A DNA stretch of 64,000 nt from Zhongshania aquimaris (GTDB taxonomy: Bacteria > Pseudomonadota > Gammaproteobacteria > Pseudomonadales > Spongiibacteraceae): positions 124,001 to 188,000 of the forward strand of contig NZ_JAHWDQ010000004.1 in the NCBI RefSeq assembly GCF_019312595.1, in the 5' to 3' direction. Shown piece by piece: positions 7,688 through 17,206 of the stretch. The notes beneath the pieces were generated by a model. The model was not told where the DNA came from and did no database searches. It saw only the letters and a list, made by a program, of their open reading frames with translations. The translations under genes and the position numbers were made by a program. How positions within the stretch are numbered: the stretch's first letter is position 1; each line of letters starts with the position of its first letter.

Positions 7688-9202
7688 CTACTGATGCACC
7701 GGAAATTCACAACTGAAAATAGCGCCACCGTCAGGGTTGGCCTGGTAGCGAATATCACCACCGTGCGCCTGCATAATGGATTTTGAGACCGACAGACCAA
7801 TACCCATGCCGCCTTCCTTCGACGTCACAAAGGGGCTGAACAACTGCGCCTCTATTTCCGGCGCCAAACCTGCGCCAAAATCTTTTACTCGGAAACACAC
7901 CAGACCTTGTTCTAGGTAAGTGCTTACTTCCACGGCATTACTCTGCCCCGCATTCGCAGTCGACTCCATGGCATTGCGAATTAAATTTAAGGCCACCTGC
8001 TGTAACTGAACTTCGTCTGCAAAAATTGCGGGCAAATTTGGCGCTGCAATCAAACGAACTGGAATTGCGTTTACCCTCGAATCCACTTCCGCAAGCGCCA
8101 ACACATCCTCGAGCACCGCGTTTAATGCCAACACGACCCGACCACCCGAGGGCTTTTTAACATAGCTGCGCATACGCTGAATAACCGCCGCTGCGCGCTC
8201 CGCCTGAATGGTAATTTTAGCCAGCACCTCATCCATTTTCTGGCGGCGCTCCTCTGGCAAATCTGCCACCAACCGCTGGGCAACTCGCGCGTAATTGGTC
8301 ACCGCCGTGAGCGGCTGATTCACCTCGTGGGCGATACCGGCAGCCATTTCACCGCCCGTACTTAAGCGCTCGATATGCGCCAAATGCTGACGCTGGCTAT
8401 CCATTTCTTCGCGAGCTTGCTCAAGGGCAAATTGACTCTGCAACCACTCGCTAATATCCCGCAGCACCAATACTGCACCGCCCTCACTACGCGGCGAACC
8501 ACTGAGCGCAACCGGCGCAATACTGCCGGTGCGAGTATTAATGCTGACGTGGTCTTTACGCAAACTAACCCCTCCCGCGCACAGCAAGCCCAAGGACTGG
8601 TTAAGGGCCTCGTCACCGGAGAACAACTGTAGCTGAGAGAATAACTCACCAATGCAATCGGAGGCGGGCCACCCTGTAATTGCCGCTGCTTGAGCGTTCA
8701 TGGATGTAACACGACCAGTGACATCCAAGCCCAATATTCCCTCTTCGACTGCATTTAATATTTGCTGATTTTCATCTTCCAACTCGGTGTTGCGTCGCGC
8801 CAAAGCGCGCTCAAGACGCTGAATTTTTATATGAGTACGCACCCTGGCCAAGACTTCATCAGTCTGGAAAGGCTTGGCAATATAATCGACGCCACCAATC
8901 GCTAAACCGTGCACCTTCGATTGACTATCGGTTAGGGCCGACAAAAATATCACGGCGATATCCGCCGTTTCTGGATCAGCTTTTAGGCGTTCGCAAACTT
9001 CAAAGCCGTCCATACCCGGCATCATAACATCGAGCAATATCAACGCTGGCCGAGCGCGTTTAGCGGTATATAGTGCGGCCTCACCATCTCTAGCCGCCAA
9101 TAGCCGGTAGCCACTCCCCTCTAAGGTTTTAAACAAAACCTGCAAATTTGTGGGGTTATCATCAACCAATAAAATTTGTTCACTACCGCTATCAGGCGTC
9201 AT
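7688..9202 (-). CDS. receiver-PAS-histidine kinase
   Basis: A 504-residue cytoplasmic kinase with an N-terminal receiver domain (residues about 8-125; phospho-acceptor Asp in LLDVMMPGMDG, Lys in AKPF), a short coiled coil, a PAS domain (about 145-260), and a HisKA/HATPase core. The H-box reads AGIAHEVNQPLTAV and the ATP lid contains KEGGMGIGLSVSKS; this is the class in which NtrB/FixL-type kinases fall. The receiver-first order suggests it takes phosphate or a signal from another kinase. Its start overlaps the 3' end of the membrane kinase gene by 11 bases, so the two are co-translated. Together with the divergent FixJ-like regulator at 12441 they form one signalling module. Confidence 0.85.
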   Translation of the reverse strand: MTPDSGSEQILLVDDNPTNLQVLFKTLEGSGYRLLAARDGEAALYTAKRARPALILLDVMMPGMDGFEVCERLKADPETADIAVIFLSALTDSQSKVHGLAIGGVDYIAKPFQTDEVLARVRTHIKIQRLERALARRNTELEDENQQILNAVEEGILGLDVTGRVTSMNAQAAAITGWPASDCIGELFSQLQLFSGDEALNQSLGLLCAGGVSLRKDHVSINTRTGSIAPVALSGSPRSEGGAVLVLRDISEWLQSQFALEQAREEMDSQRQHLAHIERLSTGGEMAAGIAHEVNQPLTAVTNYARVAQRLVADLPEERRQKMDEVLAKITIQAERAAAVIQRMRSYVKKPSGGRVVLALNAVLEDVLALAEVDSRVNAIPVRLIAAPNLPAIFADEVQLQQVALNLIRNAMESTANAGQSNAVEVSTYLEQGLVCFRVKDFGAGLAPEIEAQLFSPFVTSKEGGMGIGLSVSKSIMQAHGGDIRYQANPDGGAIFSCEFPVHQ

Positions 9203-12200
9203 CGATAGTGGTCTCGCGCGTCGCTTGTACTAATAAGTGGGCGAGCTTATCAAAGTCAAATTCAGCGAGGTATAACTCTGCCTCGTCAAGAAAGGGGTCG
9301 CACTCAGGGCAACGTCTGCGCAGCTGCTGTAATAATTCTCGCAGTCGCGTGACGTCGCCTAAGTCGACCGCCTCACTCAAATTCTGCAAATCATCTTCTT
9401 TAGGTAATACAAAATCACGTAAGGGCAGTGGGTTGCTCACAACTGGGCTAGGCATAGGCTGCTGTTTTTGCGCTTCAACACCGCAAGTGGCAGCAACAAC
9501 CTTGAGTAAATCGCCGATACCAATTGGCTTAGGTAAAAAGCCATCGCACCCTACCTGCACAGCTTCATCCATCATCTCTTCATCTGTTGTCGCTGACGCC
9601 ATAATGATCGCAACATCGACCATCCCCATATCCTGTTTAATCACGCGGGTCGCTTCCATGCCATCCATTTCGGGCATACGCAAATCCATCAGTACCAATT
9701 TTGCCGTGCGCTCTTTTAAGTGCGCAATAACCTCTAAACCATTGGCGGCTTCTCTGATATCTGTCGACACATCCTCCAACATACCGAGAAGCACGTGACG
9801 ATTTACCGCCACGTCGTCGGCAATAATAATCGCGGGGTTTTCGCCAACGGTAGATAAAAGCTCTGTAACAGGATCAATCGTATTTACCAGCGATTCATCG
9901 TCGAACTCACTTTCATGAATTTCCAACAGCGGTACGTCGAAATAGAAACAACTGCCGTGACCAAACTCACTGCTAACATTTAAATTGCCACCCATTGCCT
10001 CAACCAAGCGGCGACAGATAGACAGCCCCAAACCAGTGCCCTTGCCATCCTGTGGATTAACCTGGCGGAAGGGTTCAAAAACATCGCGGAGCTTTTCTTT
10101 AGGTATGCCCATTCCGCTGTCGGTCACCGAAAACATCAACTGCTTGGTTTCCTGATCAGCGTGTAGTTTTAGAACCACCTTGCCAGCGCTGGTAAATTTT
10201 ACGGCGTTATCAAGTAAGTTAACAAGAACCTGCCGCAGCTTCACCTCATCAACTTGCACTTTCTCCGGCAAATTCGGCGAACGATCGACAATAAAATCCA
10301 GACCTTTCGACTTCGCCCTGTGCGCTACGATATCGCTGACATTGGCCACAATGTCGTCGAGCTTGTTCGGTCGACAAACAATATCGATATTACCGCTCTC
10401 AATTTTGGCCAGATCTAATACATCGTTTATAAGAGTGAGCAGGTGCTTGCCGCAGCTTTCTATCGCGCGCAAATATTCCTGACTGCCGGATGGAATTCCC
10501 GTGTCGCGCTGAAGCAGCTGCGCATAACCTAGCACCCCATTTAATGGGGTTCTCAGCTCGTGGCTGACACTAGATAAAAACTGACTTTTAGCGTGTAGCG
10601 CATCTTCGGCGGCTATTCGCGCGTTGACCAGTTCTTGCTCAATACGTTTGCGGTCGGTGACATCCGTCATGATCCCCATGGCGCGCATCGGCTTGTCATT
10701 TTGATCATTTTCAACAACATCGCCACGGCTATAGATCCAGCGGAAATTACCCGCGCGATCCTTAACTCTAAACTCAACGCTATTGCCCGTCGCCATACCA
10801 AGCCAGCTGTCGACCGCAGAGGCGATAATTTGCACATCGTCATCGCAGGCAATGTTTTTGAAGGCACCAACCGGATACGGCGTAGCGGGGGCTTTATAGC
10901 CCAGCATACGAAAGAAACTCTCTCCCACCGTAACTAAGCCCGTCTGCAAATCTAGATCCCAGAGGTGGTTTTGGGCAGCGTCCAAGGCTAATTGGAAACG
11001 ACGTTCACTGAGTTTTAAGGCGCGCTCGGTTTCGGTGCGCTTTTCAACCATGAAATTTGCGTCTTCAGCCAAGCGCTGAAATTCCGCAAAAGGCAGGTGA
11101 TTTACATCTATGGTGGTAGACCGCTTGCTTGCGTCAGCAAAAAATTGTTGGAAAATCGTAAAGCCTGCAGCACTTCGGCGCGCCAACCAGCGCGCAGCGA
11201 AGGTTGAAAACACCATCAAGGCAAAGGCTATAATCACAATAAAGCGAATATGCTCTTTTACCCGCTCCTGCAGTGCGGCGCGCTCATCGCTTAATTTAAC
11301 ATTGAGCTCGTCCAAAAATACGCCAGAACCCAACACCCAACCCCAAGGTTCAAAACGGCGAATATAGGAGATTACCGGCTTTTTCATACCATCTCGGTCA
11401 AGCCAGCTTAGCTCGGTAAACAAACTGTGCTCTTCGCCGCCCACCCTTGCACTTACGTTTACGATATCGGGCATGAGCAAACCGACATTGCTGGGATCGT
11501 AGGCGTTTACCAATTGCCGTCCATCTTTATCGACGACAAATAAAATAGAGTTATCTGGATCAATAGGTACCGCGGCAATTCGCTCGATTACTTCGCGCTT
11601 CAAGCGATTAAGCTCGTCGCGCAGATAAATACTGGCACCCATATAAATATTTAGCGGCTTGTAATAGTACACAAAGCTAAAATTGCGCTCGGTCGCGACT
11701 TGGCTATTAGGATCGGTGAAACGGTATTCTAGAAACTCGTATTTCTTGTCTGACAAAGCGCTTTTAATCTGACGAGAGAAAGCATTAATCGTCGTACTGT
11801 CTGACATTCGCTCATCGGTAAGGGGGTTCATCGGCGGCAGCAAAGCCTTGCCGTCGCCATCAAATAAGAAAAAGAAGCCCTTATTATTTAAAAACCGCAG
11901 CGATCCCATTGTCGTTCGCAAGCGGTTTAACTGCTGCGACTTACTTTCGCCAACAAATTCTTTGCGGGTGTCTTCAACCAGAGAAATACCCACGGCAACT
12001 TGCTGGCGCAAATCGTTGTATAACTGCTGATTTAGCTGCGTGTGTTTAAAATCTAGATACTCAACCGCCTTGCCAACTTCCCTGCGCAACAACTCCCGAC
12101 GGGACTCTACATAGGTATCTCGCCACGCTTCACTTTGCTGCGTATAGCGCTCGTATTCTTTGGCAATCCAGATGTAGCCGAAAATAGCCAAAGGGATCGC

Positions 12201-12263
12201 AGACAGTGCGACTAGGCTAAGAAGATAAATTTGTACTAAACTGCGCTTAGTTCGCATGCGCAA
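9192..12263 (-). CDS. Cache-PAS hybrid sensor histidine kinase
   Basis: A 1023-residue membrane kinase. TM1 is at about residues 10-30. A large periplasmic region with two Cache-type halves follows (each with a GxFFFLFDxDGK- or ILFVVDKDGR-like strand), then TM2 at about 340-360. A PAS/PAC pair covers about 420-545, then HisKA (SSVSHELRTPLNG), HATPase (VNLLDNAVKFT, GKGTGLGLSICRRLVEAMGG) and a C-terminal receiver (VLMDLRMPEMDG). About 80 residues of helical tail follow, without a recognisable Hpt histidine. Cache regions commonly bind small organic acids, amino acids or amines; the ligand here is unknown. It overlaps the downstream receiver-PAS kinase by 11 bases and is divergent from the response regulator at 12441. 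Confidence 0.88.
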   Translation of the reverse strand: MRMRTKRSLVQIYLLSLVALSAIPLAIFGYIWIAKEYERYTQQSEAWRDTYVESRRELLRREVGKAVEYLDFKHTQLNQQLYNDLRQQVAVGISLVEDTRKEFVGESKSQQLNRLRTTMGSLRFLNNKGFFFLFDGDGKALLPPMNPLTDERMSDSTTINAFSRQIKSALSDKKYEFLEYRFTDPNSQVATERNFSFVYYYKPLNIYMGASIYLRDELNRLKREVIERIAAVPIDPDNSILFVVDKDGRQLVNAYDPSNVGLLMPDIVNVSARVGGEEHSLFTELSWLDRDGMKKPVISYIRRFEPWGWVLGSGVFLDELNVKLSDERAALQERVKEHIRFIVIIAFALMVFSTFAARWLARRSAAGFTIFQQFFADASKRSTTIDVNHLPFAEFQRLAEDANFMVEKRTETERALKLSERRFQLALDAAQNHLWDLDLQTGLVTVGESFFRMLGYKAPATPYPVGAFKNIACDDDVQIIASAVDSWLGMATGNSVEFRVKDRAGNFRWIYSRGDVVENDQNDKPMRAMGIMTDVTDRKRIEQELVNARIAAEDALHAKSQFLSSVSHELRTPLNGVLGYAQLLQRDTGIPSGSQEYLRAIESCGKHLLTLINDVLDLAKIESGNIDIVCRPNKLDDIVANVSDIVAHRAKSKGLDFIVDRSPNLPEKVQVDEVKLRQVLVNLLDNAVKFTSAGKVVLKLHADQETKQLMFSVTDSGMGIPKEKLRDVFEPFRQVNPQDGKGTGLGLSICRRLVEAMGGNLNVSSEFGHGSCFYFDVPLLEIHESEFDDESLVNTIDPVTELLSTVGENPAIIIADDVAVNRHVLLGMLEDVSTDIREAANGLEVIAHLKERTAKLVLMDLRMPEMDGMEATRVIKQDMGMVDVAIIMASATTDEEMMDEAVQVGCDGFLPKPIGIGDLLKVVAATCGVEAQKQQPMPSPVVSNPLPLRDFVLPKEDDLQNLSEAVDLGDVTRLRELLQQLRRRCPECDPFLDEAELYLAEFDFDKLAHLLVQATRETTIDDA

Positions 12264-12440
12264 CCCTTGTTGTTTTATGGCATTTGCTTCGTTGCAATGC
12301 GGATTATAAGGCGGAAGCTTATCCAGTCTTGACGCTTCCCGCCAGTATCAATCGACTATTTCACCGATTAAGCATGCCCAAAGTTAATAATTTCATGATA
12401 GCCTTATCCCATATAAAACGGTAACCGCAAGGACCTAATA

Positions 12441-13061
12441 ATGACTACAGAAGCGACGGTGTACCTCGTAGAGGATGACGAAGCCGTACGAGACTCACTA
12501 CAAATGGTATTGGAATCAGTTGGCCACAAAGTAGTGAGCTATTCACGAGCCGATACGTTTTTGGAGGATTACTCCATCGATATGGCCGGTTGCATGGTGT
12601 TAGACATACGCATGCCGGGCATGAACGGCATGGAGCTGCAGCGGCAACTCAACACTCGCAACTCTATATTACCGATTATATTTGTAACCGGTCACGGCGA
12701 TGTGCCAATGGCCGTCGACGCTATGCAGCGCGGCGCGGTGGACTTTGTGCAAAAGCCCTATCGTGAAGAAGAGCTACTAGGCAAAATCCAACAGGCTATT
12801 GCTGCCGACGCTGAGAATCGCGCCGACCTCGAAGAAAAACACAAAATTCGGGCCAAATTGAGCGACCTTACGCCGCGCGAAAGTCAGGTTATGGAGCTGA
12901 TGATCGAGGGCAAGGCGAATAAGGTTATCGCCTACGACTTGGATATTAGCCAGCGCACCGTCGAAATTCACCGCGCACGCGTTATGGAAAAAATGGGCGT
13001 TCGCTCACTAGCCCATTTGGTACGCATGGTGATGGCAGCCGAAGAGTCCAGCAATAGCTAG
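12441..13061 (+). CDS. FixJ/NarL-type response regulator
   Basis: A 206-residue two-component regulator. The receiver has the acidic pair EDD at 11-13, phospho-acceptor D55 in VLDIRMPGM, and the KP Lys in VQKPYREEEL. A LuxR-type helix-turn-helix fills the C-terminus (LTPRESQVMELMIEGKANKVIAYDLDIS...), as in FixJ, TodT and TtrR. It is separated by 177 bases from the divergent Cache kinase gene and is its probable output, controlling transcription on phosphorylation. The stop overlaps the stop of convergent yqcC by 4 bases (the shared CTAG). Target genes are not evident. Confidence 0.88.
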   Translation: MTTEATVYLVEDDEAVRDSLQMVLESVGHKVVSYSRADTFLEDYSIDMAGCMVLDIRMPGMNGMELQRQLNTRNSILPIIFVTGHGDVPMAVDAMQRGAVDFVQKPYREEELLGKIQQAIAADAENRADLEEKHKIRAKLSDLTPRESQVMELMIEGKANKVIAYDLDISQRTVEIHRARVMEKMGVRSLAHLVRMVMAAEESSNS

Positions 13062-13402
13062 GGCTTGCTTACACTAATACCTTGACTGCCCAGCAGCGCA
13101 TCCACTGTCTGCAGGGCCGTCATTAAGCCCCCTACTGGCAACAAGCTCGCCCGAAAATACTCCTCCGCCATAGGCGCGATTCCGCTGGCCCGAGGCAATT
13201 CTTGCCTTTGTTCAATTAAAAACCGCATTCTTGGAATAAAAACAAACTGTAACCACTGCGCGAAATTGAGCGTATCGATGGCGAATGGCTGCTCGCTGCG
13301 CAATGCCTCCGGCGGTGGCGGCTCGGCATCCCAGTGGCCAATCTGGCGTAACTCGGCCTCAATATCCATTAAAACCGCAGCGACTTCATGATACTTGCTC
13401 AT
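13058..13402 (-). CDS. yqcC: YqcC family protein
   Basis: A 114-residue protein of the YqcC (DUF446) family, recognisable from the LNFAQWLQFVFIPRM core (about residues 46-60) and the acidic N-terminal helix. The family is small, all-helical and of unknown function. In gammaproteobacteria it usually lies beside truC and flavodoxin genes. Here it is the last gene of an apparent operon after an acyltransferase and dinG, 18 bases after the dinG stop. Confidence 0.8.
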   Translation of the reverse strand: MSKYHEVAAVLMDIEAELRQIGHWDAEPPPPEALRSEQPFAIDTLNFAQWLQFVFIPRMRFLIEQRQELPRASGIAPMAEEYFRASLLPVGGLMTALQTVDALLGSQGISVSKP

Positions 13403-13420
13403 ATCTCAGCCCGCCAAAAT

Positions 13421-15544
13421 CTACTCAATTATCTGTCGATACGGTGGCATCGACGCCAGCATTTTACGACCGTAATGCCGCGTGACAATACGCCTATCCA
13501 GAATGGTGATACGGCCAACGTCTGATTCACTGCGCAGTAACCGGCCACTGGCTTGTATCAATTTCACCGCCGCATCTGGCACCGTAATATCCATAAACGG
13601 ATTGCCATTATTGCGACTAATCCACTCGGCCAACGCTTCTTCAACCGGATCTTCCGGCACCGCAAAGGGAATTTTGGCGATCAATACGTGGGAGCAATAT
13701 TTACCGGGCAGGTCGACACCCTCGGCAAAACTTGCCAAACCGAATATAACACTGCCATTCCCCTTGTCTAAAGCCTCGCGGTGGCGGGTCAGAATCTCGT
13801 GCTTCGGCAAATCATCCTGCGCCAATATCCGTCCTTGCCAATCCGCCGGCATACCCTCGCGCACCGCGCGCAATTGCTTGCGGGAGGAAAACAGCACTAA
13901 ATTTCCGGCATCCGGCGCCATTAAGTTTGGCAGCATATCGATTAGCGCCGCCGTATGCGCCTCGGCATTGCCTGCATCACAATTCATTGCCGGTATGTGC
14001 AGCTCGCCCGCATCGGCGTGTGCAAAAGGGCTGGGAACCACCTCAAAACTGGCATCGCTATCTAAACCGGCGCGCATACTAAAGCGGTTGAAACTGCCCA
14101 GGGCGGTTAGTGTTGCCGAGGTTAGCACCGCGGCATAACAACGTGACCACAGCGCTGATTTAAGGGCATTGGCGGCCAGTATGGGACTGGCGTTCAACTC
14201 TATATCAAACAGGCCCTGCCCCGTTTCAACTAACGCCATCCACCGCGCATTGGGTGGCTTTTCTTTGCTGGCATCACTGGCGTAAGAGCGCCAGAGCGCA
14301 CAGGCACTTTCCGCGCGAAAACGCGCAGCAGACACCGTCGCCAACCATTGTTCCGTCACTTCTCGGCTCGCCATCAATTGATTGCCATCTAAGCTGTCTT
14401 GAAAGGTATCGATAATCCTTTCCGCTTGATGGATCACGCCGCTAAACCCCTCGACCATATTTTTGGCGTGGGCGGCGAGATTGTCGGGCACGATACCGTC
14501 GGGAAAGCGCACACTCTTGCTTCCCTGCCGCTCTTCTGCGCTCTCTAGCAGCTCTTCCAATAGCGGCCGCAGTGGCGCCAAACCGCGCCGCACGGCAATA
14601 AGTTGGGTAAGCAAGCTCTCTAGCTGGCCACGGGCGGTAACGTCCATAGCGGGTACGGCAATCATCGCTGTCAAAGCGCGTTCAATTTGCTCTAGCCAGC
14701 GCTCAGTCGCAGCCATTCGAAAATTGGCGCTGAAATGGTTAATCACTTTGTCGGGCAGGTGATGCGCTTCGTCGAAGATATAAATGCATTCTTCCGGAGG
14801 CGGAAGTATGGCGCCGCCGCCTAAGGCTAAATCCGCCAGCACAAGATCGTGATTGGCGACAATAACATCTGCCTGAGTGAGCGACTCGCGAGCTTTAAAA
14901 AAACTACATTGCTTAACGTGACTGCAGCGGCGACCGGTGCATTGGGCGTGATCGGTTGTCACCCGCGCCCACTTATCATCGGCAATCACAGTATCCCAGT
15001 CATCGCGATCACCCGCCCATTTCCCGGTTGCCATTTTCTGCGCGAAATCCGTGTACAAAGACAGGCTTTCGGCGTCCGGCGCGGCCATGTGCTCGTCAAT
15101 GTACAGGGGTAATACCTTTGCATCGGCCCCTGACAACAATTGATCTAGTTTGGACAGACAGATGTAACGACGACGCCCCTTAGACAAGCTAACGCTAAAT
15201 TGCAGGCCGCTTTTGGTGAGAATATCAGGTAAATCGCGGTAGATAATTTGCTCTTGAAGCGCAACCGTCGCGGTGGAAATAACGAGTGTTTTATTGCTCT
15301 CTTGTGCGATCGGGATTGCAGCCACCGCATAGGCCAGGGTCTTGCCGGTGCCAGTGCCGGCCTCCACCACGCAGAGATGATCACCGCCCCCGCGCTGAAA
15401 CTCTTGATTGCGCTTTACGCCACCCAAGACTCTCGCGATATGGGCGATCATCAACCGCTGCCCATAACGTGGCTTCAAATCTTTTACATCCAGAAATTGC
15501 CGGTACGCATCCTGAATTGTCTTTTTAAGTGCATCGGTGAGCAC
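13421..15544 (-). CDS. dinG: ATP-dependent DNA helicase DinG
   Basis: A 707-residue superfamily 2 (XPD-like) 5'-3' helicase that unwinds forked DNA, R-loops and DNA-RNA hybrids. The Walker A motif is EAGTGTGKTLAYA (about residues 62-74). The iron-sulphur cluster cysteines are present: one in RRYICLSK, then CTGRRCSHVKQC with the C-x4-C-x5-C spacing of E. coli DinG. The DEAH box reads FDEAHHLP, and C-terminal motif VI includes QASGRLLRS. The start is GTG at 15544, immediately abutting the stop of the upstream acyltransferase (TAGGTG), so the two are translated together. Length and motifs are complete. DinG is SOS-controlled in E. coli, but no LexA box is seen directly upstream here because the gene is internal to an operon. 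Confidence 0.93.
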   Translation of the reverse strand: MLTDALKKTIQDAYRQFLDVKDLKPRYGQRLMIAHIARVLGGVKRNQEFQRGGGDHLCVVEAGTGTGKTLAYAVAAIPIAQESNKTLVISTATVALQEQIIYRDLPDILTKSGLQFSVSLSKGRRRYICLSKLDQLLSGADAKVLPLYIDEHMAAPDAESLSLYTDFAQKMATGKWAGDRDDWDTVIADDKWARVTTDHAQCTGRRCSHVKQCSFFKARESLTQADVIVANHDLVLADLALGGGAILPPPEECIYIFDEAHHLPDKVINHFSANFRMAATERWLEQIERALTAMIAVPAMDVTARGQLESLLTQLIAVRRGLAPLRPLLEELLESAEERQGSKSVRFPDGIVPDNLAAHAKNMVEGFSGVIHQAERIIDTFQDSLDGNQLMASREVTEQWLATVSAARFRAESACALWRSYASDASKEKPPNARWMALVETGQGLFDIELNASPILAANALKSALWSRCYAAVLTSATLTALGSFNRFSMRAGLDSDASFEVVPSPFAHADAGELHIPAMNCDAGNAEAHTAALIDMLPNLMAPDAGNLVLFSSRKQLRAVREGMPADWQGRILAQDDLPKHEILTRHREALDKGNGSVIFGLASFAEGVDLPGKYCSHVLIAKIPFAVPEDPVEEALAEWISRNNGNPFMDITVPDAAVKLIQASGRLLRSESDVGRITILDRRIVTRHYGRKMLASMPPYRQIIE

Positions 15545-16711
15545 CTATACCGCCTTCTCGATTGCCCGTAAATCTCGACTACGCAATTGATTGCAAACCG
15601 GGTTGGCGTAGATCTCCATCGCCTTTAAACGAAAGGCGTCAGGAATTTTTGCAAAACGCTGCTCGAAATCTGCGACATCGCGATCCGTTATTTCCGGCAC
15701 CCGCAGCTCGCGCCAACTTTCGTCATTGTAAATCCGCATATACGCCAGCACATTGCTGGCATGGAGGCGATACTGATCAATTATTGCCTCGTCTAACACC
15801 GCAGCTACCCTCGCCGCGTCGGCGAATTCGCCTTTTAAGGGCGCGCCAAAACTGACATGAACATCGCCTTTGTTGCCTAACACGCCAATGGCGATGCTTT
15901 TTAAATCTTCGTGCTCCGCTTTTAAATAGGCACCGTCGCGCTCGACGTGAACTAACTCCTGAGCCTTGGCGGCATCCAGCGGGTCCCATTCATAGGAGAT
16001 CGACACCGGCACGATATTCAGCTTGTTAATATAATCAGAAAAGCTCTCTTCCGGCTTTTGCTGGGCCATACCAATCATCTTAATGACCGCCGCCTCGGTT
16101 GCATCATTGCCATCTTTGGCGCGCCCTTCACGCTGAGCGATCCAAATAGAACTGCGCTCTTCCAGCAGAGAGAAACGAATATAGCTCGCCAATTGCCTAA
16201 ATGCGGCGAGCATCTGGCGCGGGCCTTTGGCTGAGCGCCGAACAATAAAGCTCTTATTAAGACGCATCAAATCAGCGGCAAAGGGCTTGGAAAGCAGATT
16301 ATCGCCAATCGCAATGCGCACCGTGTCGCGCCCGTGGTGATAGAGGGCATAATTGACAAAGGCGGGATCCAGGGCAATGTCGCGGTGATTACTAATGAAT
16401 AAATACGCGGAATTTGGCGCCAAAGCGTCTAAGCCTGATACATTAAAGCTGCAGGTATGGTCCTCAATCATGGTATCCATATACTGCTTGATAACTCGCT
16501 GGAAGCCCACCACATCGGCAACCCCGTTCAGCTCGCGACGCAGATACCACGCCACAAGCGGGCGCACTAACCAAGGTAGGTAGCGATTGAGTTTGGGGAT
16601 GCGCAGGTTTGCGACCACATTCAGCAACTCGGCATCGCCCAGTAACTTGGCTAAAACCGGCACAACTTCGTCGTCGTGGTATGGCCGGATCTCAGCGAAG
16701 TCATCCATCAT
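15545..16711 (-). CDS. large HxxxxD glycerolipid acyltransferase
   Basis: A 388-residue acyltransferase with motif I SNHRDIALD (HxxxxD, about residues 107-115), then an RLNKSFIVRRS block (motif II-like) and an IAQREGRAKDG block in place of the usual EGTRS motif III. The family is annotated as 1-acyl-sn-glycerol-3-phosphate or glycerol-3-phosphate acyltransferase and would act on the membrane surface. The long C-terminal part (about 270-388) is helical and family-specific. It is the first gene of the operon with dinG and yqcC. No biochemical reason for pairing it with a helicase is apparent. The substrate is unassigned. Confidence 0.8.
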   Translation of the reverse strand: MMDDFAEIRPYHDDEVVPVLAKLLGDAELLNVVANLRIPKLNRYLPWLVRPLVAWYLRRELNGVADVVGFQRVIKQYMDTMIEDHTCSFNVSGLDALAPNSAYLFISNHRDIALDPAFVNYALYHHGRDTVRIAIGDNLLSKPFAADLMRLNKSFIVRRSAKGPRQMLAAFRQLASYIRFSLLEERSSIWIAQREGRAKDGNDATEAAVIKMIGMAQQKPEESFSDYINKLNIVPVSISYEWDPLDAAKAQELVHVERDGAYLKAEHEDLKSIAIGVLGNKGDVHVSFGAPLKGEFADAARVAAVLDEAIIDQYRLHASNVLAYMRIYNDESWRELRVPEITDRDVADFEQRFAKIPDAFRLKAMEIYANPVCNQLRSRDLRAIEKAV

Positions 16712-17206
16712 TTTGTGCTCTCAACGATATAAAGGGGCGTACAATAAAGGATTCAATGGCAGTCGTCATCTGCCAGAGACCATTAGTAAGCAGCAAACTC
16801 GCTATTTTCAGCGCAACGCGCACGTCGCACAAACACTCATATACCTGATAATTTCAATTATACGCAGCCAGTAAAACGCCAAATTTAAGTCCAACACCTC
16901 CTAATCCAACTGGAGCTAGACAACGTCTAACTTAAGCCCGAGCCCACACCGCAAACTTATACTCGCGACATTGGCATTTTGCGGTATCGGCAGCATCACG
17001 GCACTATTAGTTTACTCTCGGCGCGCAGTCGACCTAATTCTGAATAGGAGTAGCGACTGCACGCATGCTTACTGGCCTTATATTAAAAGGATTCGACTAC
17101 AAACTAGCATCCGTCATGCACTTGATCGTATATTACTAGACATGCCGCTCAGTCTAAGAGCCGACTCCCGAAAATCTAAACCTGACATTGCAGTGGAAGC
17201 ACACTA
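16712..17206. other. intergenic region without a supported gene
   Basis: About 495 bases between a minus-strand operon and a plus-strand hydrolase gene. It must hold the divergent promoters. The short frames in it have no recognisable composition or Shine-Dalgarno site. I see no RNA gene or strong inverted repeat. Confidence 0.5.
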
